Below, in pieces: positions 1 through 12,532 of a stretch of DNA of 64,000 bases (its first letter is position 1; every line of letters begins with the position of its first letter). Location of the stretch: assembly GCA_037974665.1 (NCBI GenBank), contig CM075775.1, forward strand, positions 64,350,644 to 64,414,643. The letters are read 5' to 3'. The translations under genes and the position numbers were made by a program. The notes beneath the pieces are model-generated. The model saw only the letters and a program-made list of their open reading frames with translations, ran no database searches and was not told the DNA's origin. Source of the DNA: Ehretia macrophylla. Its lineage: Eukaryota > Streptophyta > Magnoliopsida > Boraginales > Ehretiaceae.

Positions 1-117
1 TGAATTGTTGAGCCGGATGGGTTGTCGTTAAGCCCATTGGCCCTTTTGAATGGGCTATCTATCTAGGGTGGGACTGTGAACCGTTAACACATAAAGGAAT
101 TGTGCCCTCAACATGGC

Positions 118-236
118 GGGTGCGATCATACCAACACTAATGCACCGGATCCCATCAGAACTCTGAAGTTAAGCGTGCTTGGGCGAGAGTTGTACTAGGA
201 TGGGTGACCCCCTGGGAAGTCCTCGTGTTGCACCCC
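118..236 (+). rRNA. 5S rRNA gene, copy 1
   Basis: Full length, 3 changes (g17a, c47t, a74t). A-box and C-box agree with the majority, so this is one of the better candidates for an active gene. Next start 677 bp on. Confidence 0.95.
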
Positions 237-794
237 ACTTTTCAATTTTTTTTGCTCCGGTTAGGGTTACCAAGATAATTTATCCACCACATTTCTATTA
301 TCTAATCCAATGGCACCTTGTGCCAGAGAACTTCCCTTCACGCGGAGGCTGGGCCAGCAAACCGAGGGCGTATGGCTTGTGACCAGGTCTCTGTCGATCT
401 GGTGCCCATAACTTTCGATCCGTATGGAGTTACGTGGCATACATCATACCGTTGCAAAGATCTCCGAAGGCACTACGACGGGGGTAGCCAGCTTGCTCGA
501 TGTGCCCTTTTTGGAGCCCAAAATCGAACGTTTTCATCAGTTTCAGGCCACTTTTCTTAATTTGCTCTATTTTTTCGTCCCGAATTGTACTTCGTGCGCT
601 GTTAAGATGACGACATCCTTTCTTTTGGGACATTAGAGGGCCCTACAACACGTCGGTATCACGTCTTGCGAGGATGCTGTGTTGTTGAACCGGATGGCTT
701 GTCGTTAAGCCGATTGGGCCTTCTGAATGGGCCATCACTCTAGGTTGGGACTGTGAACCGTTAACACAAAAAGGAATTGAGCCTTCAACATGAC

Positions 795-913
795 GGGTGT
801 GATCATACCAGCACTAATGCCCCGGATCCCATAAGAACTCCGAAGTTAAGCGTGCTTGGGCGATAGAAGTAGTAGGATGGGTGACCCCCTGGGAAGTCCT
901 CGTGTTGCACCCC
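795..913 (+). rRNA. 5S rRNA gene, copy 2
   Basis: Full length, 6 changes (c6t, a27c, c39a, g70t, t73a, c78g). Three fall between the A-box and C-box. Next start 677 bp on. Confidence 0.93.
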
Positions 914-1471
914 ACTTTTCAATTTTTTTTGCTCCGGTTAGGTTTGCCAAGATACTTTATCCACCACATTTCTATTATTGAATCCCACGGCACCTTGGGC
1001 AAGACAACATCGCTTCACGTGGAGGCTGGGCCAGCAAACTGAGGGTGTAGGGCTTGTGTCCAGGTCTCCGTCGCTCCGGTGCACATAGCTTTTGATCCGT
1101 ATGGAGTTGCGCGGCGCACAGCAGACCCCTGCAAAGATCTCCGAGAGCACTACGATGGGGGTAGCCAGCTTGCTCGCTGTGCCCTTTTTGGAGCCCAAAA
1201 TCAAACGTTTTCATCAGTTTCGGGCGACTTTTCTATTTTTTACCTTTTTTTGGGTCCCGGGTCGTACGTTGTGAGCTGTTAAAAGGATGACAACCTTACT
1301 TGCGGGACATTAGAGAACCCTACAATGCGTCGATATCACGTCTTGTGAGAATGCTGCGTTGTTGAAGCGGATGGGTTGTCGTTAAGCCCATTGGGCCTTT
1401 TGAATGGGCCATCTCTCCAGGATGGGACTGTGAACCGTTAACACATAAAGGAATTGTGCGCTTAACATGGC

Positions 1472-1590
1472 AGGTGCGATCATACTAGCACTTATGCACT
1501 AGATCCCATCAGAACTCTAAAGTTAAGCGTGCTTGGGCAAGAGTAGTACTAGGATGGGTGACCCCCTGGAAAGTCCTCGTGTTGCACCCC
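1472..1590 (+). rRNA. 5S rRNA gene, copy 3 (diverged)
   Basis: Full length with 9 changes (g1a, c15t, a22t, c29t, g30a, c47t, g48a, g68a, g99a). The first base is A, weakening the terminal stem with the 3' end. Next start 678 bp on. Confidence 0.92.
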
Positions 1591-2149
1591 CCGTTTCAAT
1601 TTTTTTTGCTCCGGTTAGGGTTGCCAAGATACTTTATCCACCACATTTCTATTATTGAATCCCACGGCACCTTGGGAAAGACAACTTCGCTTCACGTGGA
1701 GGCTGGGCCAACAAACCGAGGGCGTAGGGCTTGTGACCAGGTCTCCATCTCTCTGGTGCCCAAAACTTTTGATCCGTATGGAGTTACGCGTCGCATAGCA
1801 TACCGTTGCAAAGCTCTCTGAGAGCTCTACGACGGGGGCAGCCAGCTTGCTCGCTGTGCCCCTTTTTGGAGCCCAAAATTGAACGTTTTCATTAGTTTCG
1901 GGCCACTTTTCTTCTTTAACTCTGTTTTTTTGTCCCGGATCGTACTTCGTGAGTTGTTAAAAGGATGACAACCTTACTCGCGGGATATTAGAAGGCTCTA
2001 CAACTCGTCGATATCACGTCTTGCGAGGATGCTGCGTTGTTGAAGCGGATGAGTTGTCGTTAAGCCCATTGGGCCTTCTGAATGGGCCGTTTCTCTAGGC
2101 TGGGACAGTGAACCGTTAAAACAGAAAGGAATTGTGCATTCAACAAGAC

Positions 2150-2268
2150 GGGTGCGATCATACCAGCACAAATGAACCGGATCCCATCAGAACTCCGAAG
2201 TTAAGCGTGCTTGGGCGAGAGTAGTACTAGGATGGGTGACCCCCAGGGAAGTCCTCGTGTTGCACCCC
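2150..2268 (+). rRNA. 5S rRNA gene, copy 4
   Basis: Full length, 3 changes (t21a, c26a, t96a). The spacer that follows is about 15 bp short (662-bp unit) through loss around 2390-2400. Confidence 0.95.
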
Positions 2269-2811
2269 CCTTTTCAATTTTTTTTGCTCCGATTAGGGTT
2301 GCCAAGATACTTTGTCCACCACATTTCTATTATAGAATCCCACGACACCTTGGGCAAGGAAACTTAGCTTCACGTGGAGGCTAGGCCACAAACCGTGAGC
2401 AGGTCTCAGTCACTCCGGTGCCCATAAGTTTTGATCCGTAAGGAGTTACACTGCGCACAGTATGCCGCTGCAAAGCTCTCTAAGAGAATTACGATGGGGG
2501 CAGCCAGGTTGCTTGCTGTGCCCATTTTTTGAGCCCAAAATCGAACGTTTTCATTAGTTTCGGGCCACTTTTCTTCCTTTGCTCTGTTTTTTCATCCCGG
2601 ATCGTACTTTGTGAGCTGTTAAATGGAGGACAACCTTTCTTGCGGGACATTAGAGCGACCTACAACTCGTAGATATCACGTCTTGCGAGGATGCTGTGTG
2701 GTTCAACCGGATGGGTTGTCATTGAGCCCATTGGGCCTTCTGAATGGGCCATCTCTCTAGGCTGGGACTGTGAACCGTTAACAAATAAATGAATTATGCC
2801 TTCAACATGAC

Positions 2812-2930
2812 GGGTGCTATCGTACCAGCACAAAGGCACTGGATCCCATTAGAACTCCGAAGTTAAGCGTGCTTGGGCGAGAGTAATACTAGGATGGGTG
2901 ACCCCCTGGGAAGTCCTCGTGTTGCAGCAC
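2812..2930 (+). rRNA. 5S rRNA gene, copy 5 (diverged)
   Basis: Full length, 9 changes. The 3' end reads GCAGCAC instead of GCACCCC, so the terminal helix would be disrupted. g75a lies between the internal promoter boxes. Probably not functional. Confidence 0.9.
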
Positions 2931-3488
2931 ACTTTTCAATTTTTTTTGCTCCGGTTAGGGTTGCCAAGATACTTTATCCACCACATTTCTATTATCGAAT
3001 CCCACGGCACCTTGGGCAAGACAACTTCGCTTCACGTGGAGGCTGGGCCAGCAAACTGAGGGCGTCGGGCTTGTGTCCAGGTCTCCATCGCTCCGGTGCC
3101 CATAACTTTTGATCCATATGGAGTTACACGATGCACAGCAGACCCCTGCAAAGATCTCCAATAGCATTACGATGGGGGTAGCCAGCTTGCTCGCTGTGCC
3201 CTTTTTAGAGCCCAAAATCATACGTTTTCATCAGTTTTGGGATACTTTTCTATTTTTGCTCTGTTTTTTCGTCTTGGATCGTACGTCGTGAGCTGTTAAA
3301 AGGACAACAACCTTACTTGCGGGACATTAGAGAACCCTACATTGTGTCGATATCACGTCTTGTGAGAATGCTGCGTAGTTGAAGCGGATGGGTTGTCGTT
3401 AAGCCCATTGGGCCTTTTGAATGGGCCATCTCTCTAGGATTGGACTGTGAACCATTAACACATAAAGGAATTATGCCCTCAACATGAC

Positions 3489-3607
3489 AGGTGAGATCAT
3501 ACTAGCACTAATGAACCGAATCCCATCAGAACTCCGAAGTTAAGGGTGCTTGGGCGAGAGTAGCACTAGGATGGGTGACCCCCTGGGAAGTCCTCGTGTG
3601 GCACCCC
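3489..3607 (+). rRNA. 5S rRNA gene, copy 6 (diverged)
   Basis: Full length, 8 changes (g1a, c6a, c15t, c26a, g31a, c57g, t76c, t112g). c57g lies in the A-box. Confidence 0.92.
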
Positions 3608-4164
3608 CCTTTTCAATTATTTTTGCTCCGGTTAGGGTTGCCAAGATACTTTATCTACCACATTTCTATTATCGAATCCCACAGCACCTTGGGTAAGACA
3701 ACTTCGCTTCACGTGGAGGCTGGGCCAGGAAACCGAGGGCGTAGGGCTTGTGACCAGGTCTCCGTCGCTCCAGTGTCCATAACTTTTGATCCGTATGGAG
3801 TTACACGGCGCACAACATACCGTTTCAAAGTTCTCCGAGAGCTCTACGACGGGGCAGCCAGGTTGCTCGCTGTGCCCATTTTTGGAGCCAAAAATCGAAT
3901 GTTTTCATCAGTTTCGGGGCACTTTTCTTATTTAGCTCTATTTTTCTGTCCCGGATCGTATGTCGTGAGCTGTTAAAAGGACGACAACCTTACTCGTGGG
4001 TCATTAAAGGGACCTACAACGCGTCGATATCACGTCTTGCGAGGATGCTGCGTTGTTGAAGTGGATGGGTTGTCTTTAAGCCCATTGGGCCTTCTGAATG
4101 GGCCATCTCTCTAGTCTGGGATTGTGAACCTTTAACACATAAAGGAATCGTGCCTCAACATGAC

Positions 4165-4283
4165 GTGTGCGATCATACCGGCACTAATGCACCAGATCCC
4201 ATCAGAACTCCGAAGTTAAGCATGCTTGGGCGAGAGTAGTACTAGGATGGGTTACCCCCTGGGATATCCTCGTGTTGTACCCC
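4165..4283 (+). rRNA. 5S rRNA gene, copy 7 (diverged)
   Basis: Full length, 8 changes (g2t, a16g, g30a, g58a, g89t, a101t, g102a, c114t). g58a is in the A-box and g89t in the C-box. Next start 671 bp on. Confidence 0.92.
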
Positions 4284-4835
4284 CCTTTTCAATTTTTTTT
4301 CCTCAAGTTAGGGTTTCCAAGATACTTTATCCACCACATTTATATTATCGAATCCCACGGCACCTTGGGCAAGACAACCTCACTTCACGTGGAGGCTGGG
4401 CCAACAAACCGATGGCGTATGGCTTGTGACCAGGTCTCTATCGCTCCGGTGCCCATAACTTTTGATCCGTATGAAGTTACACAGCGCACAGCATACCGTT
4501 GCAAAGCTCTCCGAAAGCACTACGACGGGGGGTAGCCAGCTTGCTCGCTGTGCCATTTTTGGAGCCCAAAATCAAACGGTTTCATTCGTTTCGTGCCACT
4601 TTTCATCTTTTGCTATGTTTTCCGTCCCGGATCATATGTCGTGTGCTGGTAAAAAGACCCTACTCGTGGGACATTAGAAGGCCCTATAACGAGTCGATAT
4701 CACGTCTTGTGAGGATGCTACTTTGTTGAAACAGGTGGGTTGTCGTTAAGTCCATTGGGCCTTTTGAATGGACCATCTCTCCAGGCTGGGACTGTGAACC
4801 GTTAACAAATAAAAGAATTGTGCCTTCAACCTGAT

Positions 4836-4954
4836 AGGTGCGATCATACCAGCACTAATGTAACAGATCATATCAGAACTCTGAAGTTAAGCGTGCTTGG
4901 GCTAGAGTAGTACTAGGATGGGTGACCCCCTGGGAAGTCCTCGTGTTGCACCCC
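4836..4954 (+). rRNA. 5S rRNA gene, copy 8 (diverged)
   Basis: Full length, 8 changes, five of them clustered at positions 26-36 (loop B/helix III region). The base before the gene is T instead of C. Confidence 0.91.
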
Positions 4955-5512
4955 CTTTTCGATTTTTTTTGCTCCGGTTAGTGTTGCGAAGATACTTTAT
5001 CCAACACATTTCTATTATCGAATCCCACAGCACCTTGGGCAAGACATCTTCGCTTCACGTGGAGGCTAGGCCAACAAACCGAGGGCGTAGGGCTTGTGAC
5101 CAGGTCTCCATCGCTCCGGTGCCCAAAACTTTTGATCCGTAAGGAGTTACGCGGCGCACAGCATACCGTTGCAAAGCTCTCTGAGTGCTCTACGACGGGG
5201 GCAGCCAGCTTGCTCGCTGTGCCCGTTTTGGGAGCCCAAAATTGAACGTTTTTATCAGTTTCGGGCCACGTTTCTGCTTTAGCTCTATTTTTTCGTCCTG
5301 GATCGTACGTCGTGAGTTGTTAAAAGGATGACAACCTTGCTCGCGAGACATTAGAGGGCCCTACAACTCGTCGATATCACGTCTTGCGAGGATGCTGCGT
5401 TGTTGAAGCGGATGGGTTATCGTTAAGCCCATTGGGCCTTTTGAATGGGCCATCTCTCTAGGTTGGGACTATGAACCGTTAACAAATAAAGGAATTGTAC
5501 CGTCAACATGAC

Positions 5513-5631
5513 GGGTGCGATTATACCAGCACTAATGCACCGCATCCCATCAGAACTTCGAAGTTAAGCGTGCTTGGGCGAGAATAGCACTAGGATGGGT
5601 GACCCCCTGGGAAGTCCTCGTGTTGCACCCC
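5513..5631 (+). rRNA. 5S rRNA gene, copy 9
   Basis: Full length, 5 changes (c10t, g31c, c46t, g72a, t76c). The terminator here reads T4, then TTTTG, then TTT instead of an unbroken T8. Confidence 0.94.
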
Positions 5632-6187
5632 ACTTTTCAATTTTGTTTACTCTGGTTAGGGTTGCCATGATAATTTATGCACCACATTTCTATTATCGAA
5701 TCCCACATCCCCTTGGACAAAACAACTTCGCTTCACGTGGAGGCTGGGCCAGCAAATCGAGGGCGTAGGGCTTGTGTCTAGGTCTCCGTCACTCCGGTGC
5801 CCATAACTTTTGATCCGTAAGGAGTTACGTGGGGCACATCATACCGTTGCAAAGATCTCCGAGAGCACTACGACGGGAGAAGCCAGCTTGCTTACTGTGC
5901 CCTTTTTGTAGCCCAAAATCGAACATTTTCATCAGTTTCGGGCCACTTTTCTTCTTTTGCTCTATTATTTCATCCCGGATCGTACGTCGTGAGTTGTTAA
6001 AAGGACAACAACATTTCTTACGGCACATTAGAGGGCCCTTCAACTCGCGATATCATGCCTTGCGAGGATGCTGCGTTGTTGAACCGGATGGGTTGTCGTT
6101 AAGCCCATTGGGCCTTCTGAATGAGCCATCTCTCTAGGCTGGGACTGTGAACCGTTACACATAAAGGAATTGTGCCCTCAACATGAC

Positions 6188-6306
6188 GGGTGCGATCATA
6201 CCAACACTAATGCACCAGATCCCATCAGATCTCTGAAGTGAAGCGTGCTTGGGCGAGAGTAGTACTAGGATGGGTGACCCCCTGCGAAGCCCTCGTGTTG
6301 CACCCC
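6188..6306 (+). rRNA. 5S rRNA gene, copy 10
   Basis: Full length, 7 changes (g17a, g30a, a43t, c47t, t53g, g98c, t103c). t53g is at the edge of the A-box. Its spacer closely resembles that of copy 12, pointing to the duplication at 6864-9032. Confidence 0.93.
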
Positions 6307-6863
6307 ACTTTTCAATTTTTTTTGCTCCGGTTAGGGTTGGCAAAATACTTTATCCACCACATTTCTATTATCGTATCCCACGACACCTTCGGCAAGACAA
6401 CTTTGCTTCACGTGGAGGCCGGGCCAGCAAACCGAGGGCATAGGCCTTGTGACCAGGTCTCCGTCGCTCCGGTGCCCATAACTTTTGATCCGTATGGAGT
6501 TACGCGGCGCACAGCATACCGTTGCAAAGATCTCCAAGAGCACTTCAACGGGGGTAGCTATCTTACTCACTGTGCCCTTTTTGGAGCCCAAAATCGAACG
6601 TTTTCATCAATTTCGAGCTACTTTTCCTCTTTTGCTCTATTTTTTCATCCCGGATCGTACGTTGTAAGCTGTAAAAAGGACGACAACCTTTCTTGTGGGA
6701 CATTAGAGGGCCCTACAACTTATCGATATCACGTCTAGTGAGGATGCTGCGTTGTTGAAGCAGATGGGTTATCGTTAAGCCCATAGGGCCTTCTAAATGG
6801 GCCATCTCTCTAGGCTGGGACTGTGAATGTTAACACATATTGGAATTGTGCCCTCAACATGAC

Positions 6864-6977
6864 GGGTGCGATCATACCAGCACTAATGCACCGGATCCTA
6901 TCAGAACTTTGAAGTTAAGCGTGCTTAGGCGAGAGTAGTACTAGGATGGGTGCCCCCCAGGGAAGTCCTTGTGTTGC
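6864..6977 (+). pseudogene. 5S rRNA copy 11, 3' truncated
   Basis: Gene bases 1-114 are present. The last five bases, the terminator and about the first 265 bp of the spacer are missing, so gene base 114 joins directly to the mid-spacer text CAGCTTGCTCG. Changes include c36t, c46t, c47t, g64a, a90c, t96a, c107t. Without the 3' strand of the terminal helix it cannot make normal 5S rRNA. The unit is 408 bp; copy 13 has the same junction. Confidence 0.92.
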
Positions 6978-7271
6978 CAGCTTGCTCGTTGTGCTCGTTT
7001 TTGGAGCCCAAAATCAAACGTTTTCATCAATTTCGGGCCACTTTTCTTATTTAGCTCTGTTTTTCCATCATGGATCGTACGTCGTGAGCTGTTAAAAGGA
7101 CGACAACCTAACTCGCACGACATTAGAGGGCTCTACAATGCGCCAATATCATGTCTTGCGAGGATGCTGCGTTGTTGAAGCGGATGGGTTGTCATTAAGC
7201 CCATTGGACCATCTCTCCAGGTTGGGACTGTGAACCGTTAAAACATAAAGGAATTGTGCCCTCAACATGAC

Positions 7272-7389
7272 AGGTGCAATGAACCACCACTAATGCACCG
7301 GATCTCATCAGAACTCCGAAGTTAAGCGTGCTTGGTCCAGAGTAATACTAGGATGGGTGACCCCATGGGAAGTCCTCGTGTTGCACCCC
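7272..7389 (+). rRNA. 5S rRNA gene, copy 12 (118 nt)
   Basis: One base short. Positions 7-18 read AATGAACCACCA in place of the usual text, a change shared with copy 14. Other changes are g1a, c35t, g66t, g68c, g75a, c95a. The internal control region is altered at several bases, so activity is doubtful. Confidence 0.88.
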
Positions 7390-7948
7390 CCTTTTCAATT
7401 TTTTTTTGCTCCAGTTAGGGTTGCCAAGAAACTTTATCCACCACATTTCTATTATCGAATCCCACGGCACCTTGGGTAAGACAACTTCGCTTCACGTGGA
7501 GGCTGGGCCAACAAACCGAGGGCGTAGGGCTTTTGACCAGGTCTCCGTCGCTCCGGTGCCCATAACATTTGATTCGTATGGAGTTACACGGCGCACAGCA
7601 TACCGTTGCAAAGATCTCCAAGAGCACTACAACGGGGGTAGCTAGCTTACTTTCTGTGCCCTTTTTGGAGCCCAAAATCGAACGTTTTCATCAATTTCGG
7701 GCCACTTTTCTTCTTTTGCTCTATTTTTTCATCCCGGATCGTACGTTGTGAGCTGTAAAAAGGACGACAACCTTTCTTGTGGGACATTAGAGGGCCCTAC
7801 AACTTGTCGATATCACGTCTTGTGAGGATGCTGCGTTGTTGAAGCGGATGGGTTATCGTTAAGCCCATTGGGCCTTCTAAATGGGCCATCTCTCTAGGCT
7901 GGGACTGTGAATGGTTAACACATATTGGAATTGTGCCATCAACATGAC

Positions 7949-8062
7949 GGGTGCGATCATACCAGCACTAATGCACCGGATCCTATCAGAACTTTAAAGT
8001 TAAGCGTGCTTAGGCGAGAGTAGTACTTGGATGGGTGACCCCCAGGGAAGTCCTTGTGTTGC
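7949..8062 (+). pseudogene. 5S rRNA copy 13, 3' truncated
   Basis: Same truncation as copy 11 (gene base 114 joined to mid-spacer) with shared changes c36t, c46t, c47t, g64a, t96a, c107t, plus g48a and a80t. It is the second copy of a duplicated two-unit block; its unit is also 408 bp. Confidence 0.92.
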
Positions 8063-8356
8063 CAGCTTGCTCGTTGTGCTCGTTTTTGGAGCCCAAAATC
8101 AACCGTTTTCATCAATTTCGGGCCACTTTTCTTGTTTAGCTCTATTTTTCCATCATGGATCGTACGTCGTGAGCTGTTAAAAGGACCACAACCTTACTCG
8201 CGGGACATTAGAGGGCTCTACAACGCGTCAATATCACGTCTTGCGAGGATGCTGCGTTGTTGAAGCGGATGGGTTGTCGTTAAGCCCATTGGGCCATCTC
8301 TCCAGGTTGGGACTGTGAACCGTTAAAACATAAAGGAATTGTGCCCTCAACATGAC

Positions 8357-8473
8357 AGGTGCGATGAACCACCACTAATGCACCAGATCTCATTAGAACT
8401 CCGAAGTTAAGCGTGCTTGGGCTAGAGTAATACTAGGATGGGTGACCCCATCGGAAGCCTCATGCTGCACCCC
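8357..8473 (+). rRNA. 5S rRNA gene, copy 14 (117 nt, diverged)
   Basis: Two single-base losses and about 10 substitutions. It shares the altered 5' segment and c35t, g75a, c95a with copy 12, as expected for the other half of the duplicated dimer. Probably inactive. Confidence 0.87.
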
Positions 8474-9032
8474 CCTTTTCAATTTTTTTTTTCTCTAGTT
8501 AGGGTTGCCAAGAAATTTTATCCACCACATTTCTATTATCGAATCCCACGGCACCTTGGGCAAGACAACTTCGCTTCACGTGAAGGCTGGGCCAACAAAC
8601 CGAGGGCGTAGGGCTTTTGACCAGGTCTCCGTCGCTCCGGTGACCATAACTTTTAATCCATAAGGAGTTACGCGACGCACAGCATACCGTTGCAAAGCTA
8701 TCCGAGAGCTCTACGACGGGGGCAGCTAGCTTGCTCGCATTGCCCTTTTTGGAGTCCAAAATCAAACATTTTCACCAGTTTCGGGCCACTTTTCTTTTTT
8801 TTCTCTGTTTTTCAGTCCCGGATCGTACGTCGTGAGCTGTTAAAAGGACGACAACCTTTCTCGCTGGACATTAGAGGGCCCTACAACTTGTCGAAATCAT
8901 GTCTTTCGAGGATGCTACGTTATTGAAGCGGATGGGTTGTCGTTAAGCCCATTGGGCCTTCTGAATGGGCCATCTCTCTAGGCTGGGACTGTGGACCGTG
9001 AACACATAAAGGAATTGTGCCCACAACATGAT

Positions 9033-9151
9033 GGGTGCGATCATACCAGCACTAAAGCACAGGATCCCATCAGAACTCCGAAGTTAAGCGTGCTTGGGCG
9101 AGAGTAGTACTAAGATAGGTGATCCACTGGGAAGTCCTCGTGTTGCACCCA
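9033..9151 (+). rRNA. 5S rRNA gene, copy 15
   Basis: Full length, 7 changes (t24a, c29a, g81a, g85a, c91t, c94a, c119a). Four of them fall in the C-box, so Pol III activity is doubtful. Confidence 0.92.
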
Positions 9152-9709
9152 CAATTTCAATTTTTTTTGCTCCGGTTAGGGTTGCCAAGATACTTTATCC
9201 ACCACATTTCTATTATCGAATCCCACGGCACCTTGGGCAAGACAACTTCGCTTTACGTGGAGGTTGTGCCAGCAAACCGAGGGCGTAGGGCTTGTGACCA
9301 GGTCTCCATCGCTCTGGTGCCCATTACTTTTGATCCGTTAGGATTTACGCGGCGCACAACATACCATTGCAAAACTCTCCGAGAGCTCTACGACAGCGGC
9401 AGCTAGCTTTCTCACTGTGCCTTTTTTGGAGCCCAAAATCGAACGTTTTCATCAGTTTCAGGCCACTTTTCTTCTTTTGCTCCATTTTTTCATCCCGGAT
9501 CGTACTTCATGAGCTGTTAAAAGGACGACAACCTTACTCGCTGGACATTAGAGGGCCCTACAATGCGTCGATATCACGTCTTACGAGTATGCTGTATTGT
9601 GGAAGCGGATGAGTTGTCATTAAGCCCATTGGGCCTTTTGAATGGGCTATCTATCTAGGCTGGGACTGTGAACCGTTAACTCATAAAGGAATTGTGCCCT
9701 CAACATGAC

Positions 9710-9828
9710 GGGTGCGATCATACCAGCACTAATGCAACGGATCACATCAGAAATTCGAAGTTAAGCGTGCTTGGGCGAGAGTAGTACTAGGATGGGTGAC
9801 CCCCTGGGAAGTTCTCGTGTTGTACCCC
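9710..9828 (+). rRNA. 5S rRNA gene, copy 16
   Basis: Full length, 6 changes (c28a, c35a, c44a, c46t, c104t, c114t). A-box and C-box are unchanged. Confidence 0.94.
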
Positions 9829-10386
9829 CCTTTTCAATTTTTTTTGCTCCGGTTAGGGTTGCCAAGATTATTTATCCTCCCCATTTCTATTATCGAATCC
9901 CACGGCACCTTGGGCAAGACAACTTCGCTTTACGTGGAGGCTGGGCCAGCAAACCGAGGGCTTAGGGCTTGTGACCAGGTCTCCATCGCGCCGGTGCCCA
10001 TAACTTTCGATCCGTAAGGTGTTACGCGGTACACAGCATACCGTTGCAAAGCTCTCTAAGAGCTCTACGACGGGGGCAGCCAGCTTGCTCGTTGTGCCCT
10101 TTTTGGAGCCCAAAATGGAACATTTTCATCGGTTTTGGGCCACTTTTCTTCTTTTGCTCTGTTTTTTCGTCCCGGATCGTACGTCGTGAGCTGTTAAAAG
10201 GATGACAACCCTACTCGCGGGACATTAGCGGGCCTTACAACGCGTCGATATCACTTCTTGCGAGGATGCTGCGTTGTTAAAGCTGATGGTTTGTCGTTAA
10301 GCGCATTTGGCCTTCTGGATGGGCCATCTCTCTAGCCTAGGACTATGAACCGTTAACACATTGAGGAATTGTGCCCTCAACATGAC

Positions 10387-10505
10387 GGGTGAGATCATAC
10401 CCGCACTAATGCACCGGATCCCATCATAACTCCGAAGTTAAGCATGCTTAGGCGAGAGTAGTACTAGGATGGGTGACCCCCTGGGAAGTCCTCGTGTTGC
10501 ACCCC
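10387..10505 (+). rRNA. 5S rRNA gene, copy 17
   Basis: Full length, 5 changes (c6a, a16c, g41t, g58a, g64a); the last two are in the A-box. Confidence 0.94.
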
Positions 10506-11064
10506 CATTTTTCAATTTTTTTTCCTCCGGTTATTGTTGCCAAGATACTTTATCCGCCACATTTCTATTATCGAATCCCACGGCACCTTGGGCAAGACAA
10601 CTTCGCTTCACGTGGAGGCTAGGCCAGTAAACCGAGGGCGTAGGGCTTGTGACCTGGTCTCCGTCGCTCCTATGCCAATAACTTTTGATCCGTATGGAGT
10701 TACGCGGCACGCAGCATGCAGTTTGAAAGCTCTCCAAAAGCTCTACTACGGGGATAGCCAGGTTGGTCGTTGTGCACTTTTTGGAGCCCAAAATTGAACG
10801 TTTTCATCAGTTTCGGGACACTTTTCTTCTTTTGTTCTATTTTTTCATCCCGGATCGTACGTCGTTAGCTGTTAAAAGGACGACAACATTACTCGGGGGA
10901 CATTAGAGGGCCCTATAACGAGTCGATATCACGTCTTGCGAGGATGCTACGTTGTTGAAGCAGATGGGTTGTCATTAAGCCCATTTGGCCTTTTGAATGG
11001 GCCATCTCTCTGGGCTAGGAATGTGAACCATTAACAAATAAAGGAATTGTACGCTCAACATGAC

Positions 11065-11183
11065 GGGTACGATCATACCAGCACTAATGCACCGGATCCC
11101 ATCAGAACTCCGAACTTAAGCGTGCTTGGGCGAGAGTAGTACTAGGATGGGTGATCCCCTGGGAAGTCCTCGTGTTGCACCCC
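11065..11183 (+). rRNA. 5S rRNA gene, copy 18
   Basis: Full length, only 3 changes (g5a, g51c, c91t). g51c is at the A-box start. The following unit is 671 bp, short by 7 bp near 11267. Confidence 0.95.
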
Positions 11184-11735
11184 CCTTTTCAATTTTTTTT
11201 GCTCCGGTTAGGGTTGCCAAGATACTTTATCCACCACATTTCTATTATCAAATCCCACGGCACCTTAGACAACTTCGCTTCATGTGGAGGCTGGGCGAGA
11301 AAACCGAGGGCGTAGGGCTTGTGACCACATCTCCGTCGCTCCGGTGCCCATAACCTTTGATCCGTAAGGAGTTACCCGGCGCATAGCATACCGTTGCAAA
11401 GATCTCCGAGAGCTCTACCACAGGGGCAGCTAGCTTGCTTGCTGTGCCCTTTTTGGAGCCCAAAATCGAGCGTTTTCATCAATTTCGGGCCACTTTTCTA
11501 TTTTTGCTTTGTTTTTCCATCGCAGATCGTACATCATGAGCTGTTAACAGGACGACAACCTTACTCGCGGGACATTAGAGGGCCCAACACATGTCGATGT
11601 CACGTCCTGCGAGGATGCTGCGTTGTTGAAGAGGATGGGTTGTTGTTAAGCCCATTGGGCCTTCTGAATTGGCCTTCTCTCTAAGCGGGGACTGTGAACC
11701 GTTAACACATAAAGGAATCGTGCCATCAACATGAC

Positions 11736-11854
11736 GGGTGCGAACATACCAGCACTAATGCACCGGATCCCATAAGAACTCCAAAGTTAAGCGTGCTTGG
11801 GCGAGAGTAGTACTAAGATGGGTGACCCCCTGGGAAGTCCTCGTGTTGCACCCC
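11736..11854 (+). rRNA. 5S rRNA gene, copy 19
   Basis: Full length, 4 changes (t9a, c39a, g48a, g81a). Next start 678 bp on. Confidence 0.95.
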
Positions 11855-12413
11855 CGCTTTTCAATTTTTTTTACTCCGGTTAGGGTTGCCAAGATACTTT
11901 ATCCACCACATTTCTAATATCGAATCCCACGGCACCTTGGGCAAGACAACTTCGTTTCACGTGGAGGCTGGGCCAGCAAACCGAGGGCGTAGGGCTTGTG
12001 ATCAGGTCTTCGCTGCTCCGGTGCCCATAACCTTTGATCCGTAAGGAGTTATGTGGCGCATAGCATACTGTTGCAAAGCTCACCGAGAGCTCTACGACAG
12101 GGGCAGCTAGCTTGCTCGCTGTGTCCTTTTTGGAGGCCAAAATCGACCATTTTCATCAGTGTAAGGCCACTTTTCTATTTTTGCTCTATTTTTTCATTCC
12201 GGATCGTACGTCGTGAGCTGTTAAAAGGTCGACAACCTTACTCGCAGGACAATAGAGGGCCTTACAACGCGTCGATATCACATCTTGCGAGGATGTTGCG
12301 TTGTTGAAGCGGATGGGTTGTCGTTAAGCCCATTGGGCCTTCTGAATGGGCCATCTCTCTAGGCTGGGACTGTGAACCATTAATACATAAAGGAATCGTA
12401 CCCTCAACATGAC

Positions 12414-12532
12414 GGGTGCTATCATACTAGCACTACTGCACAAGATCCCATTAGAACACCGAACTTAAGCGTGCTTGGGCGAGAGTAGTACGAGGATGGG
12501 TGACCGCCTGGGAAGTCCTCGTGTTGCACCCT
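12414..12532 (+). rRNA. 5S rRNA gene, copy 20 (diverged)
   Basis: Full length with 11 changes (g7t, c15t, a23c, c29a, g30a, c39t, t45a, g51c, t79g, c93g, c119t), spread through the gene including the A-box edge and C-box. Confidence 0.9.
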
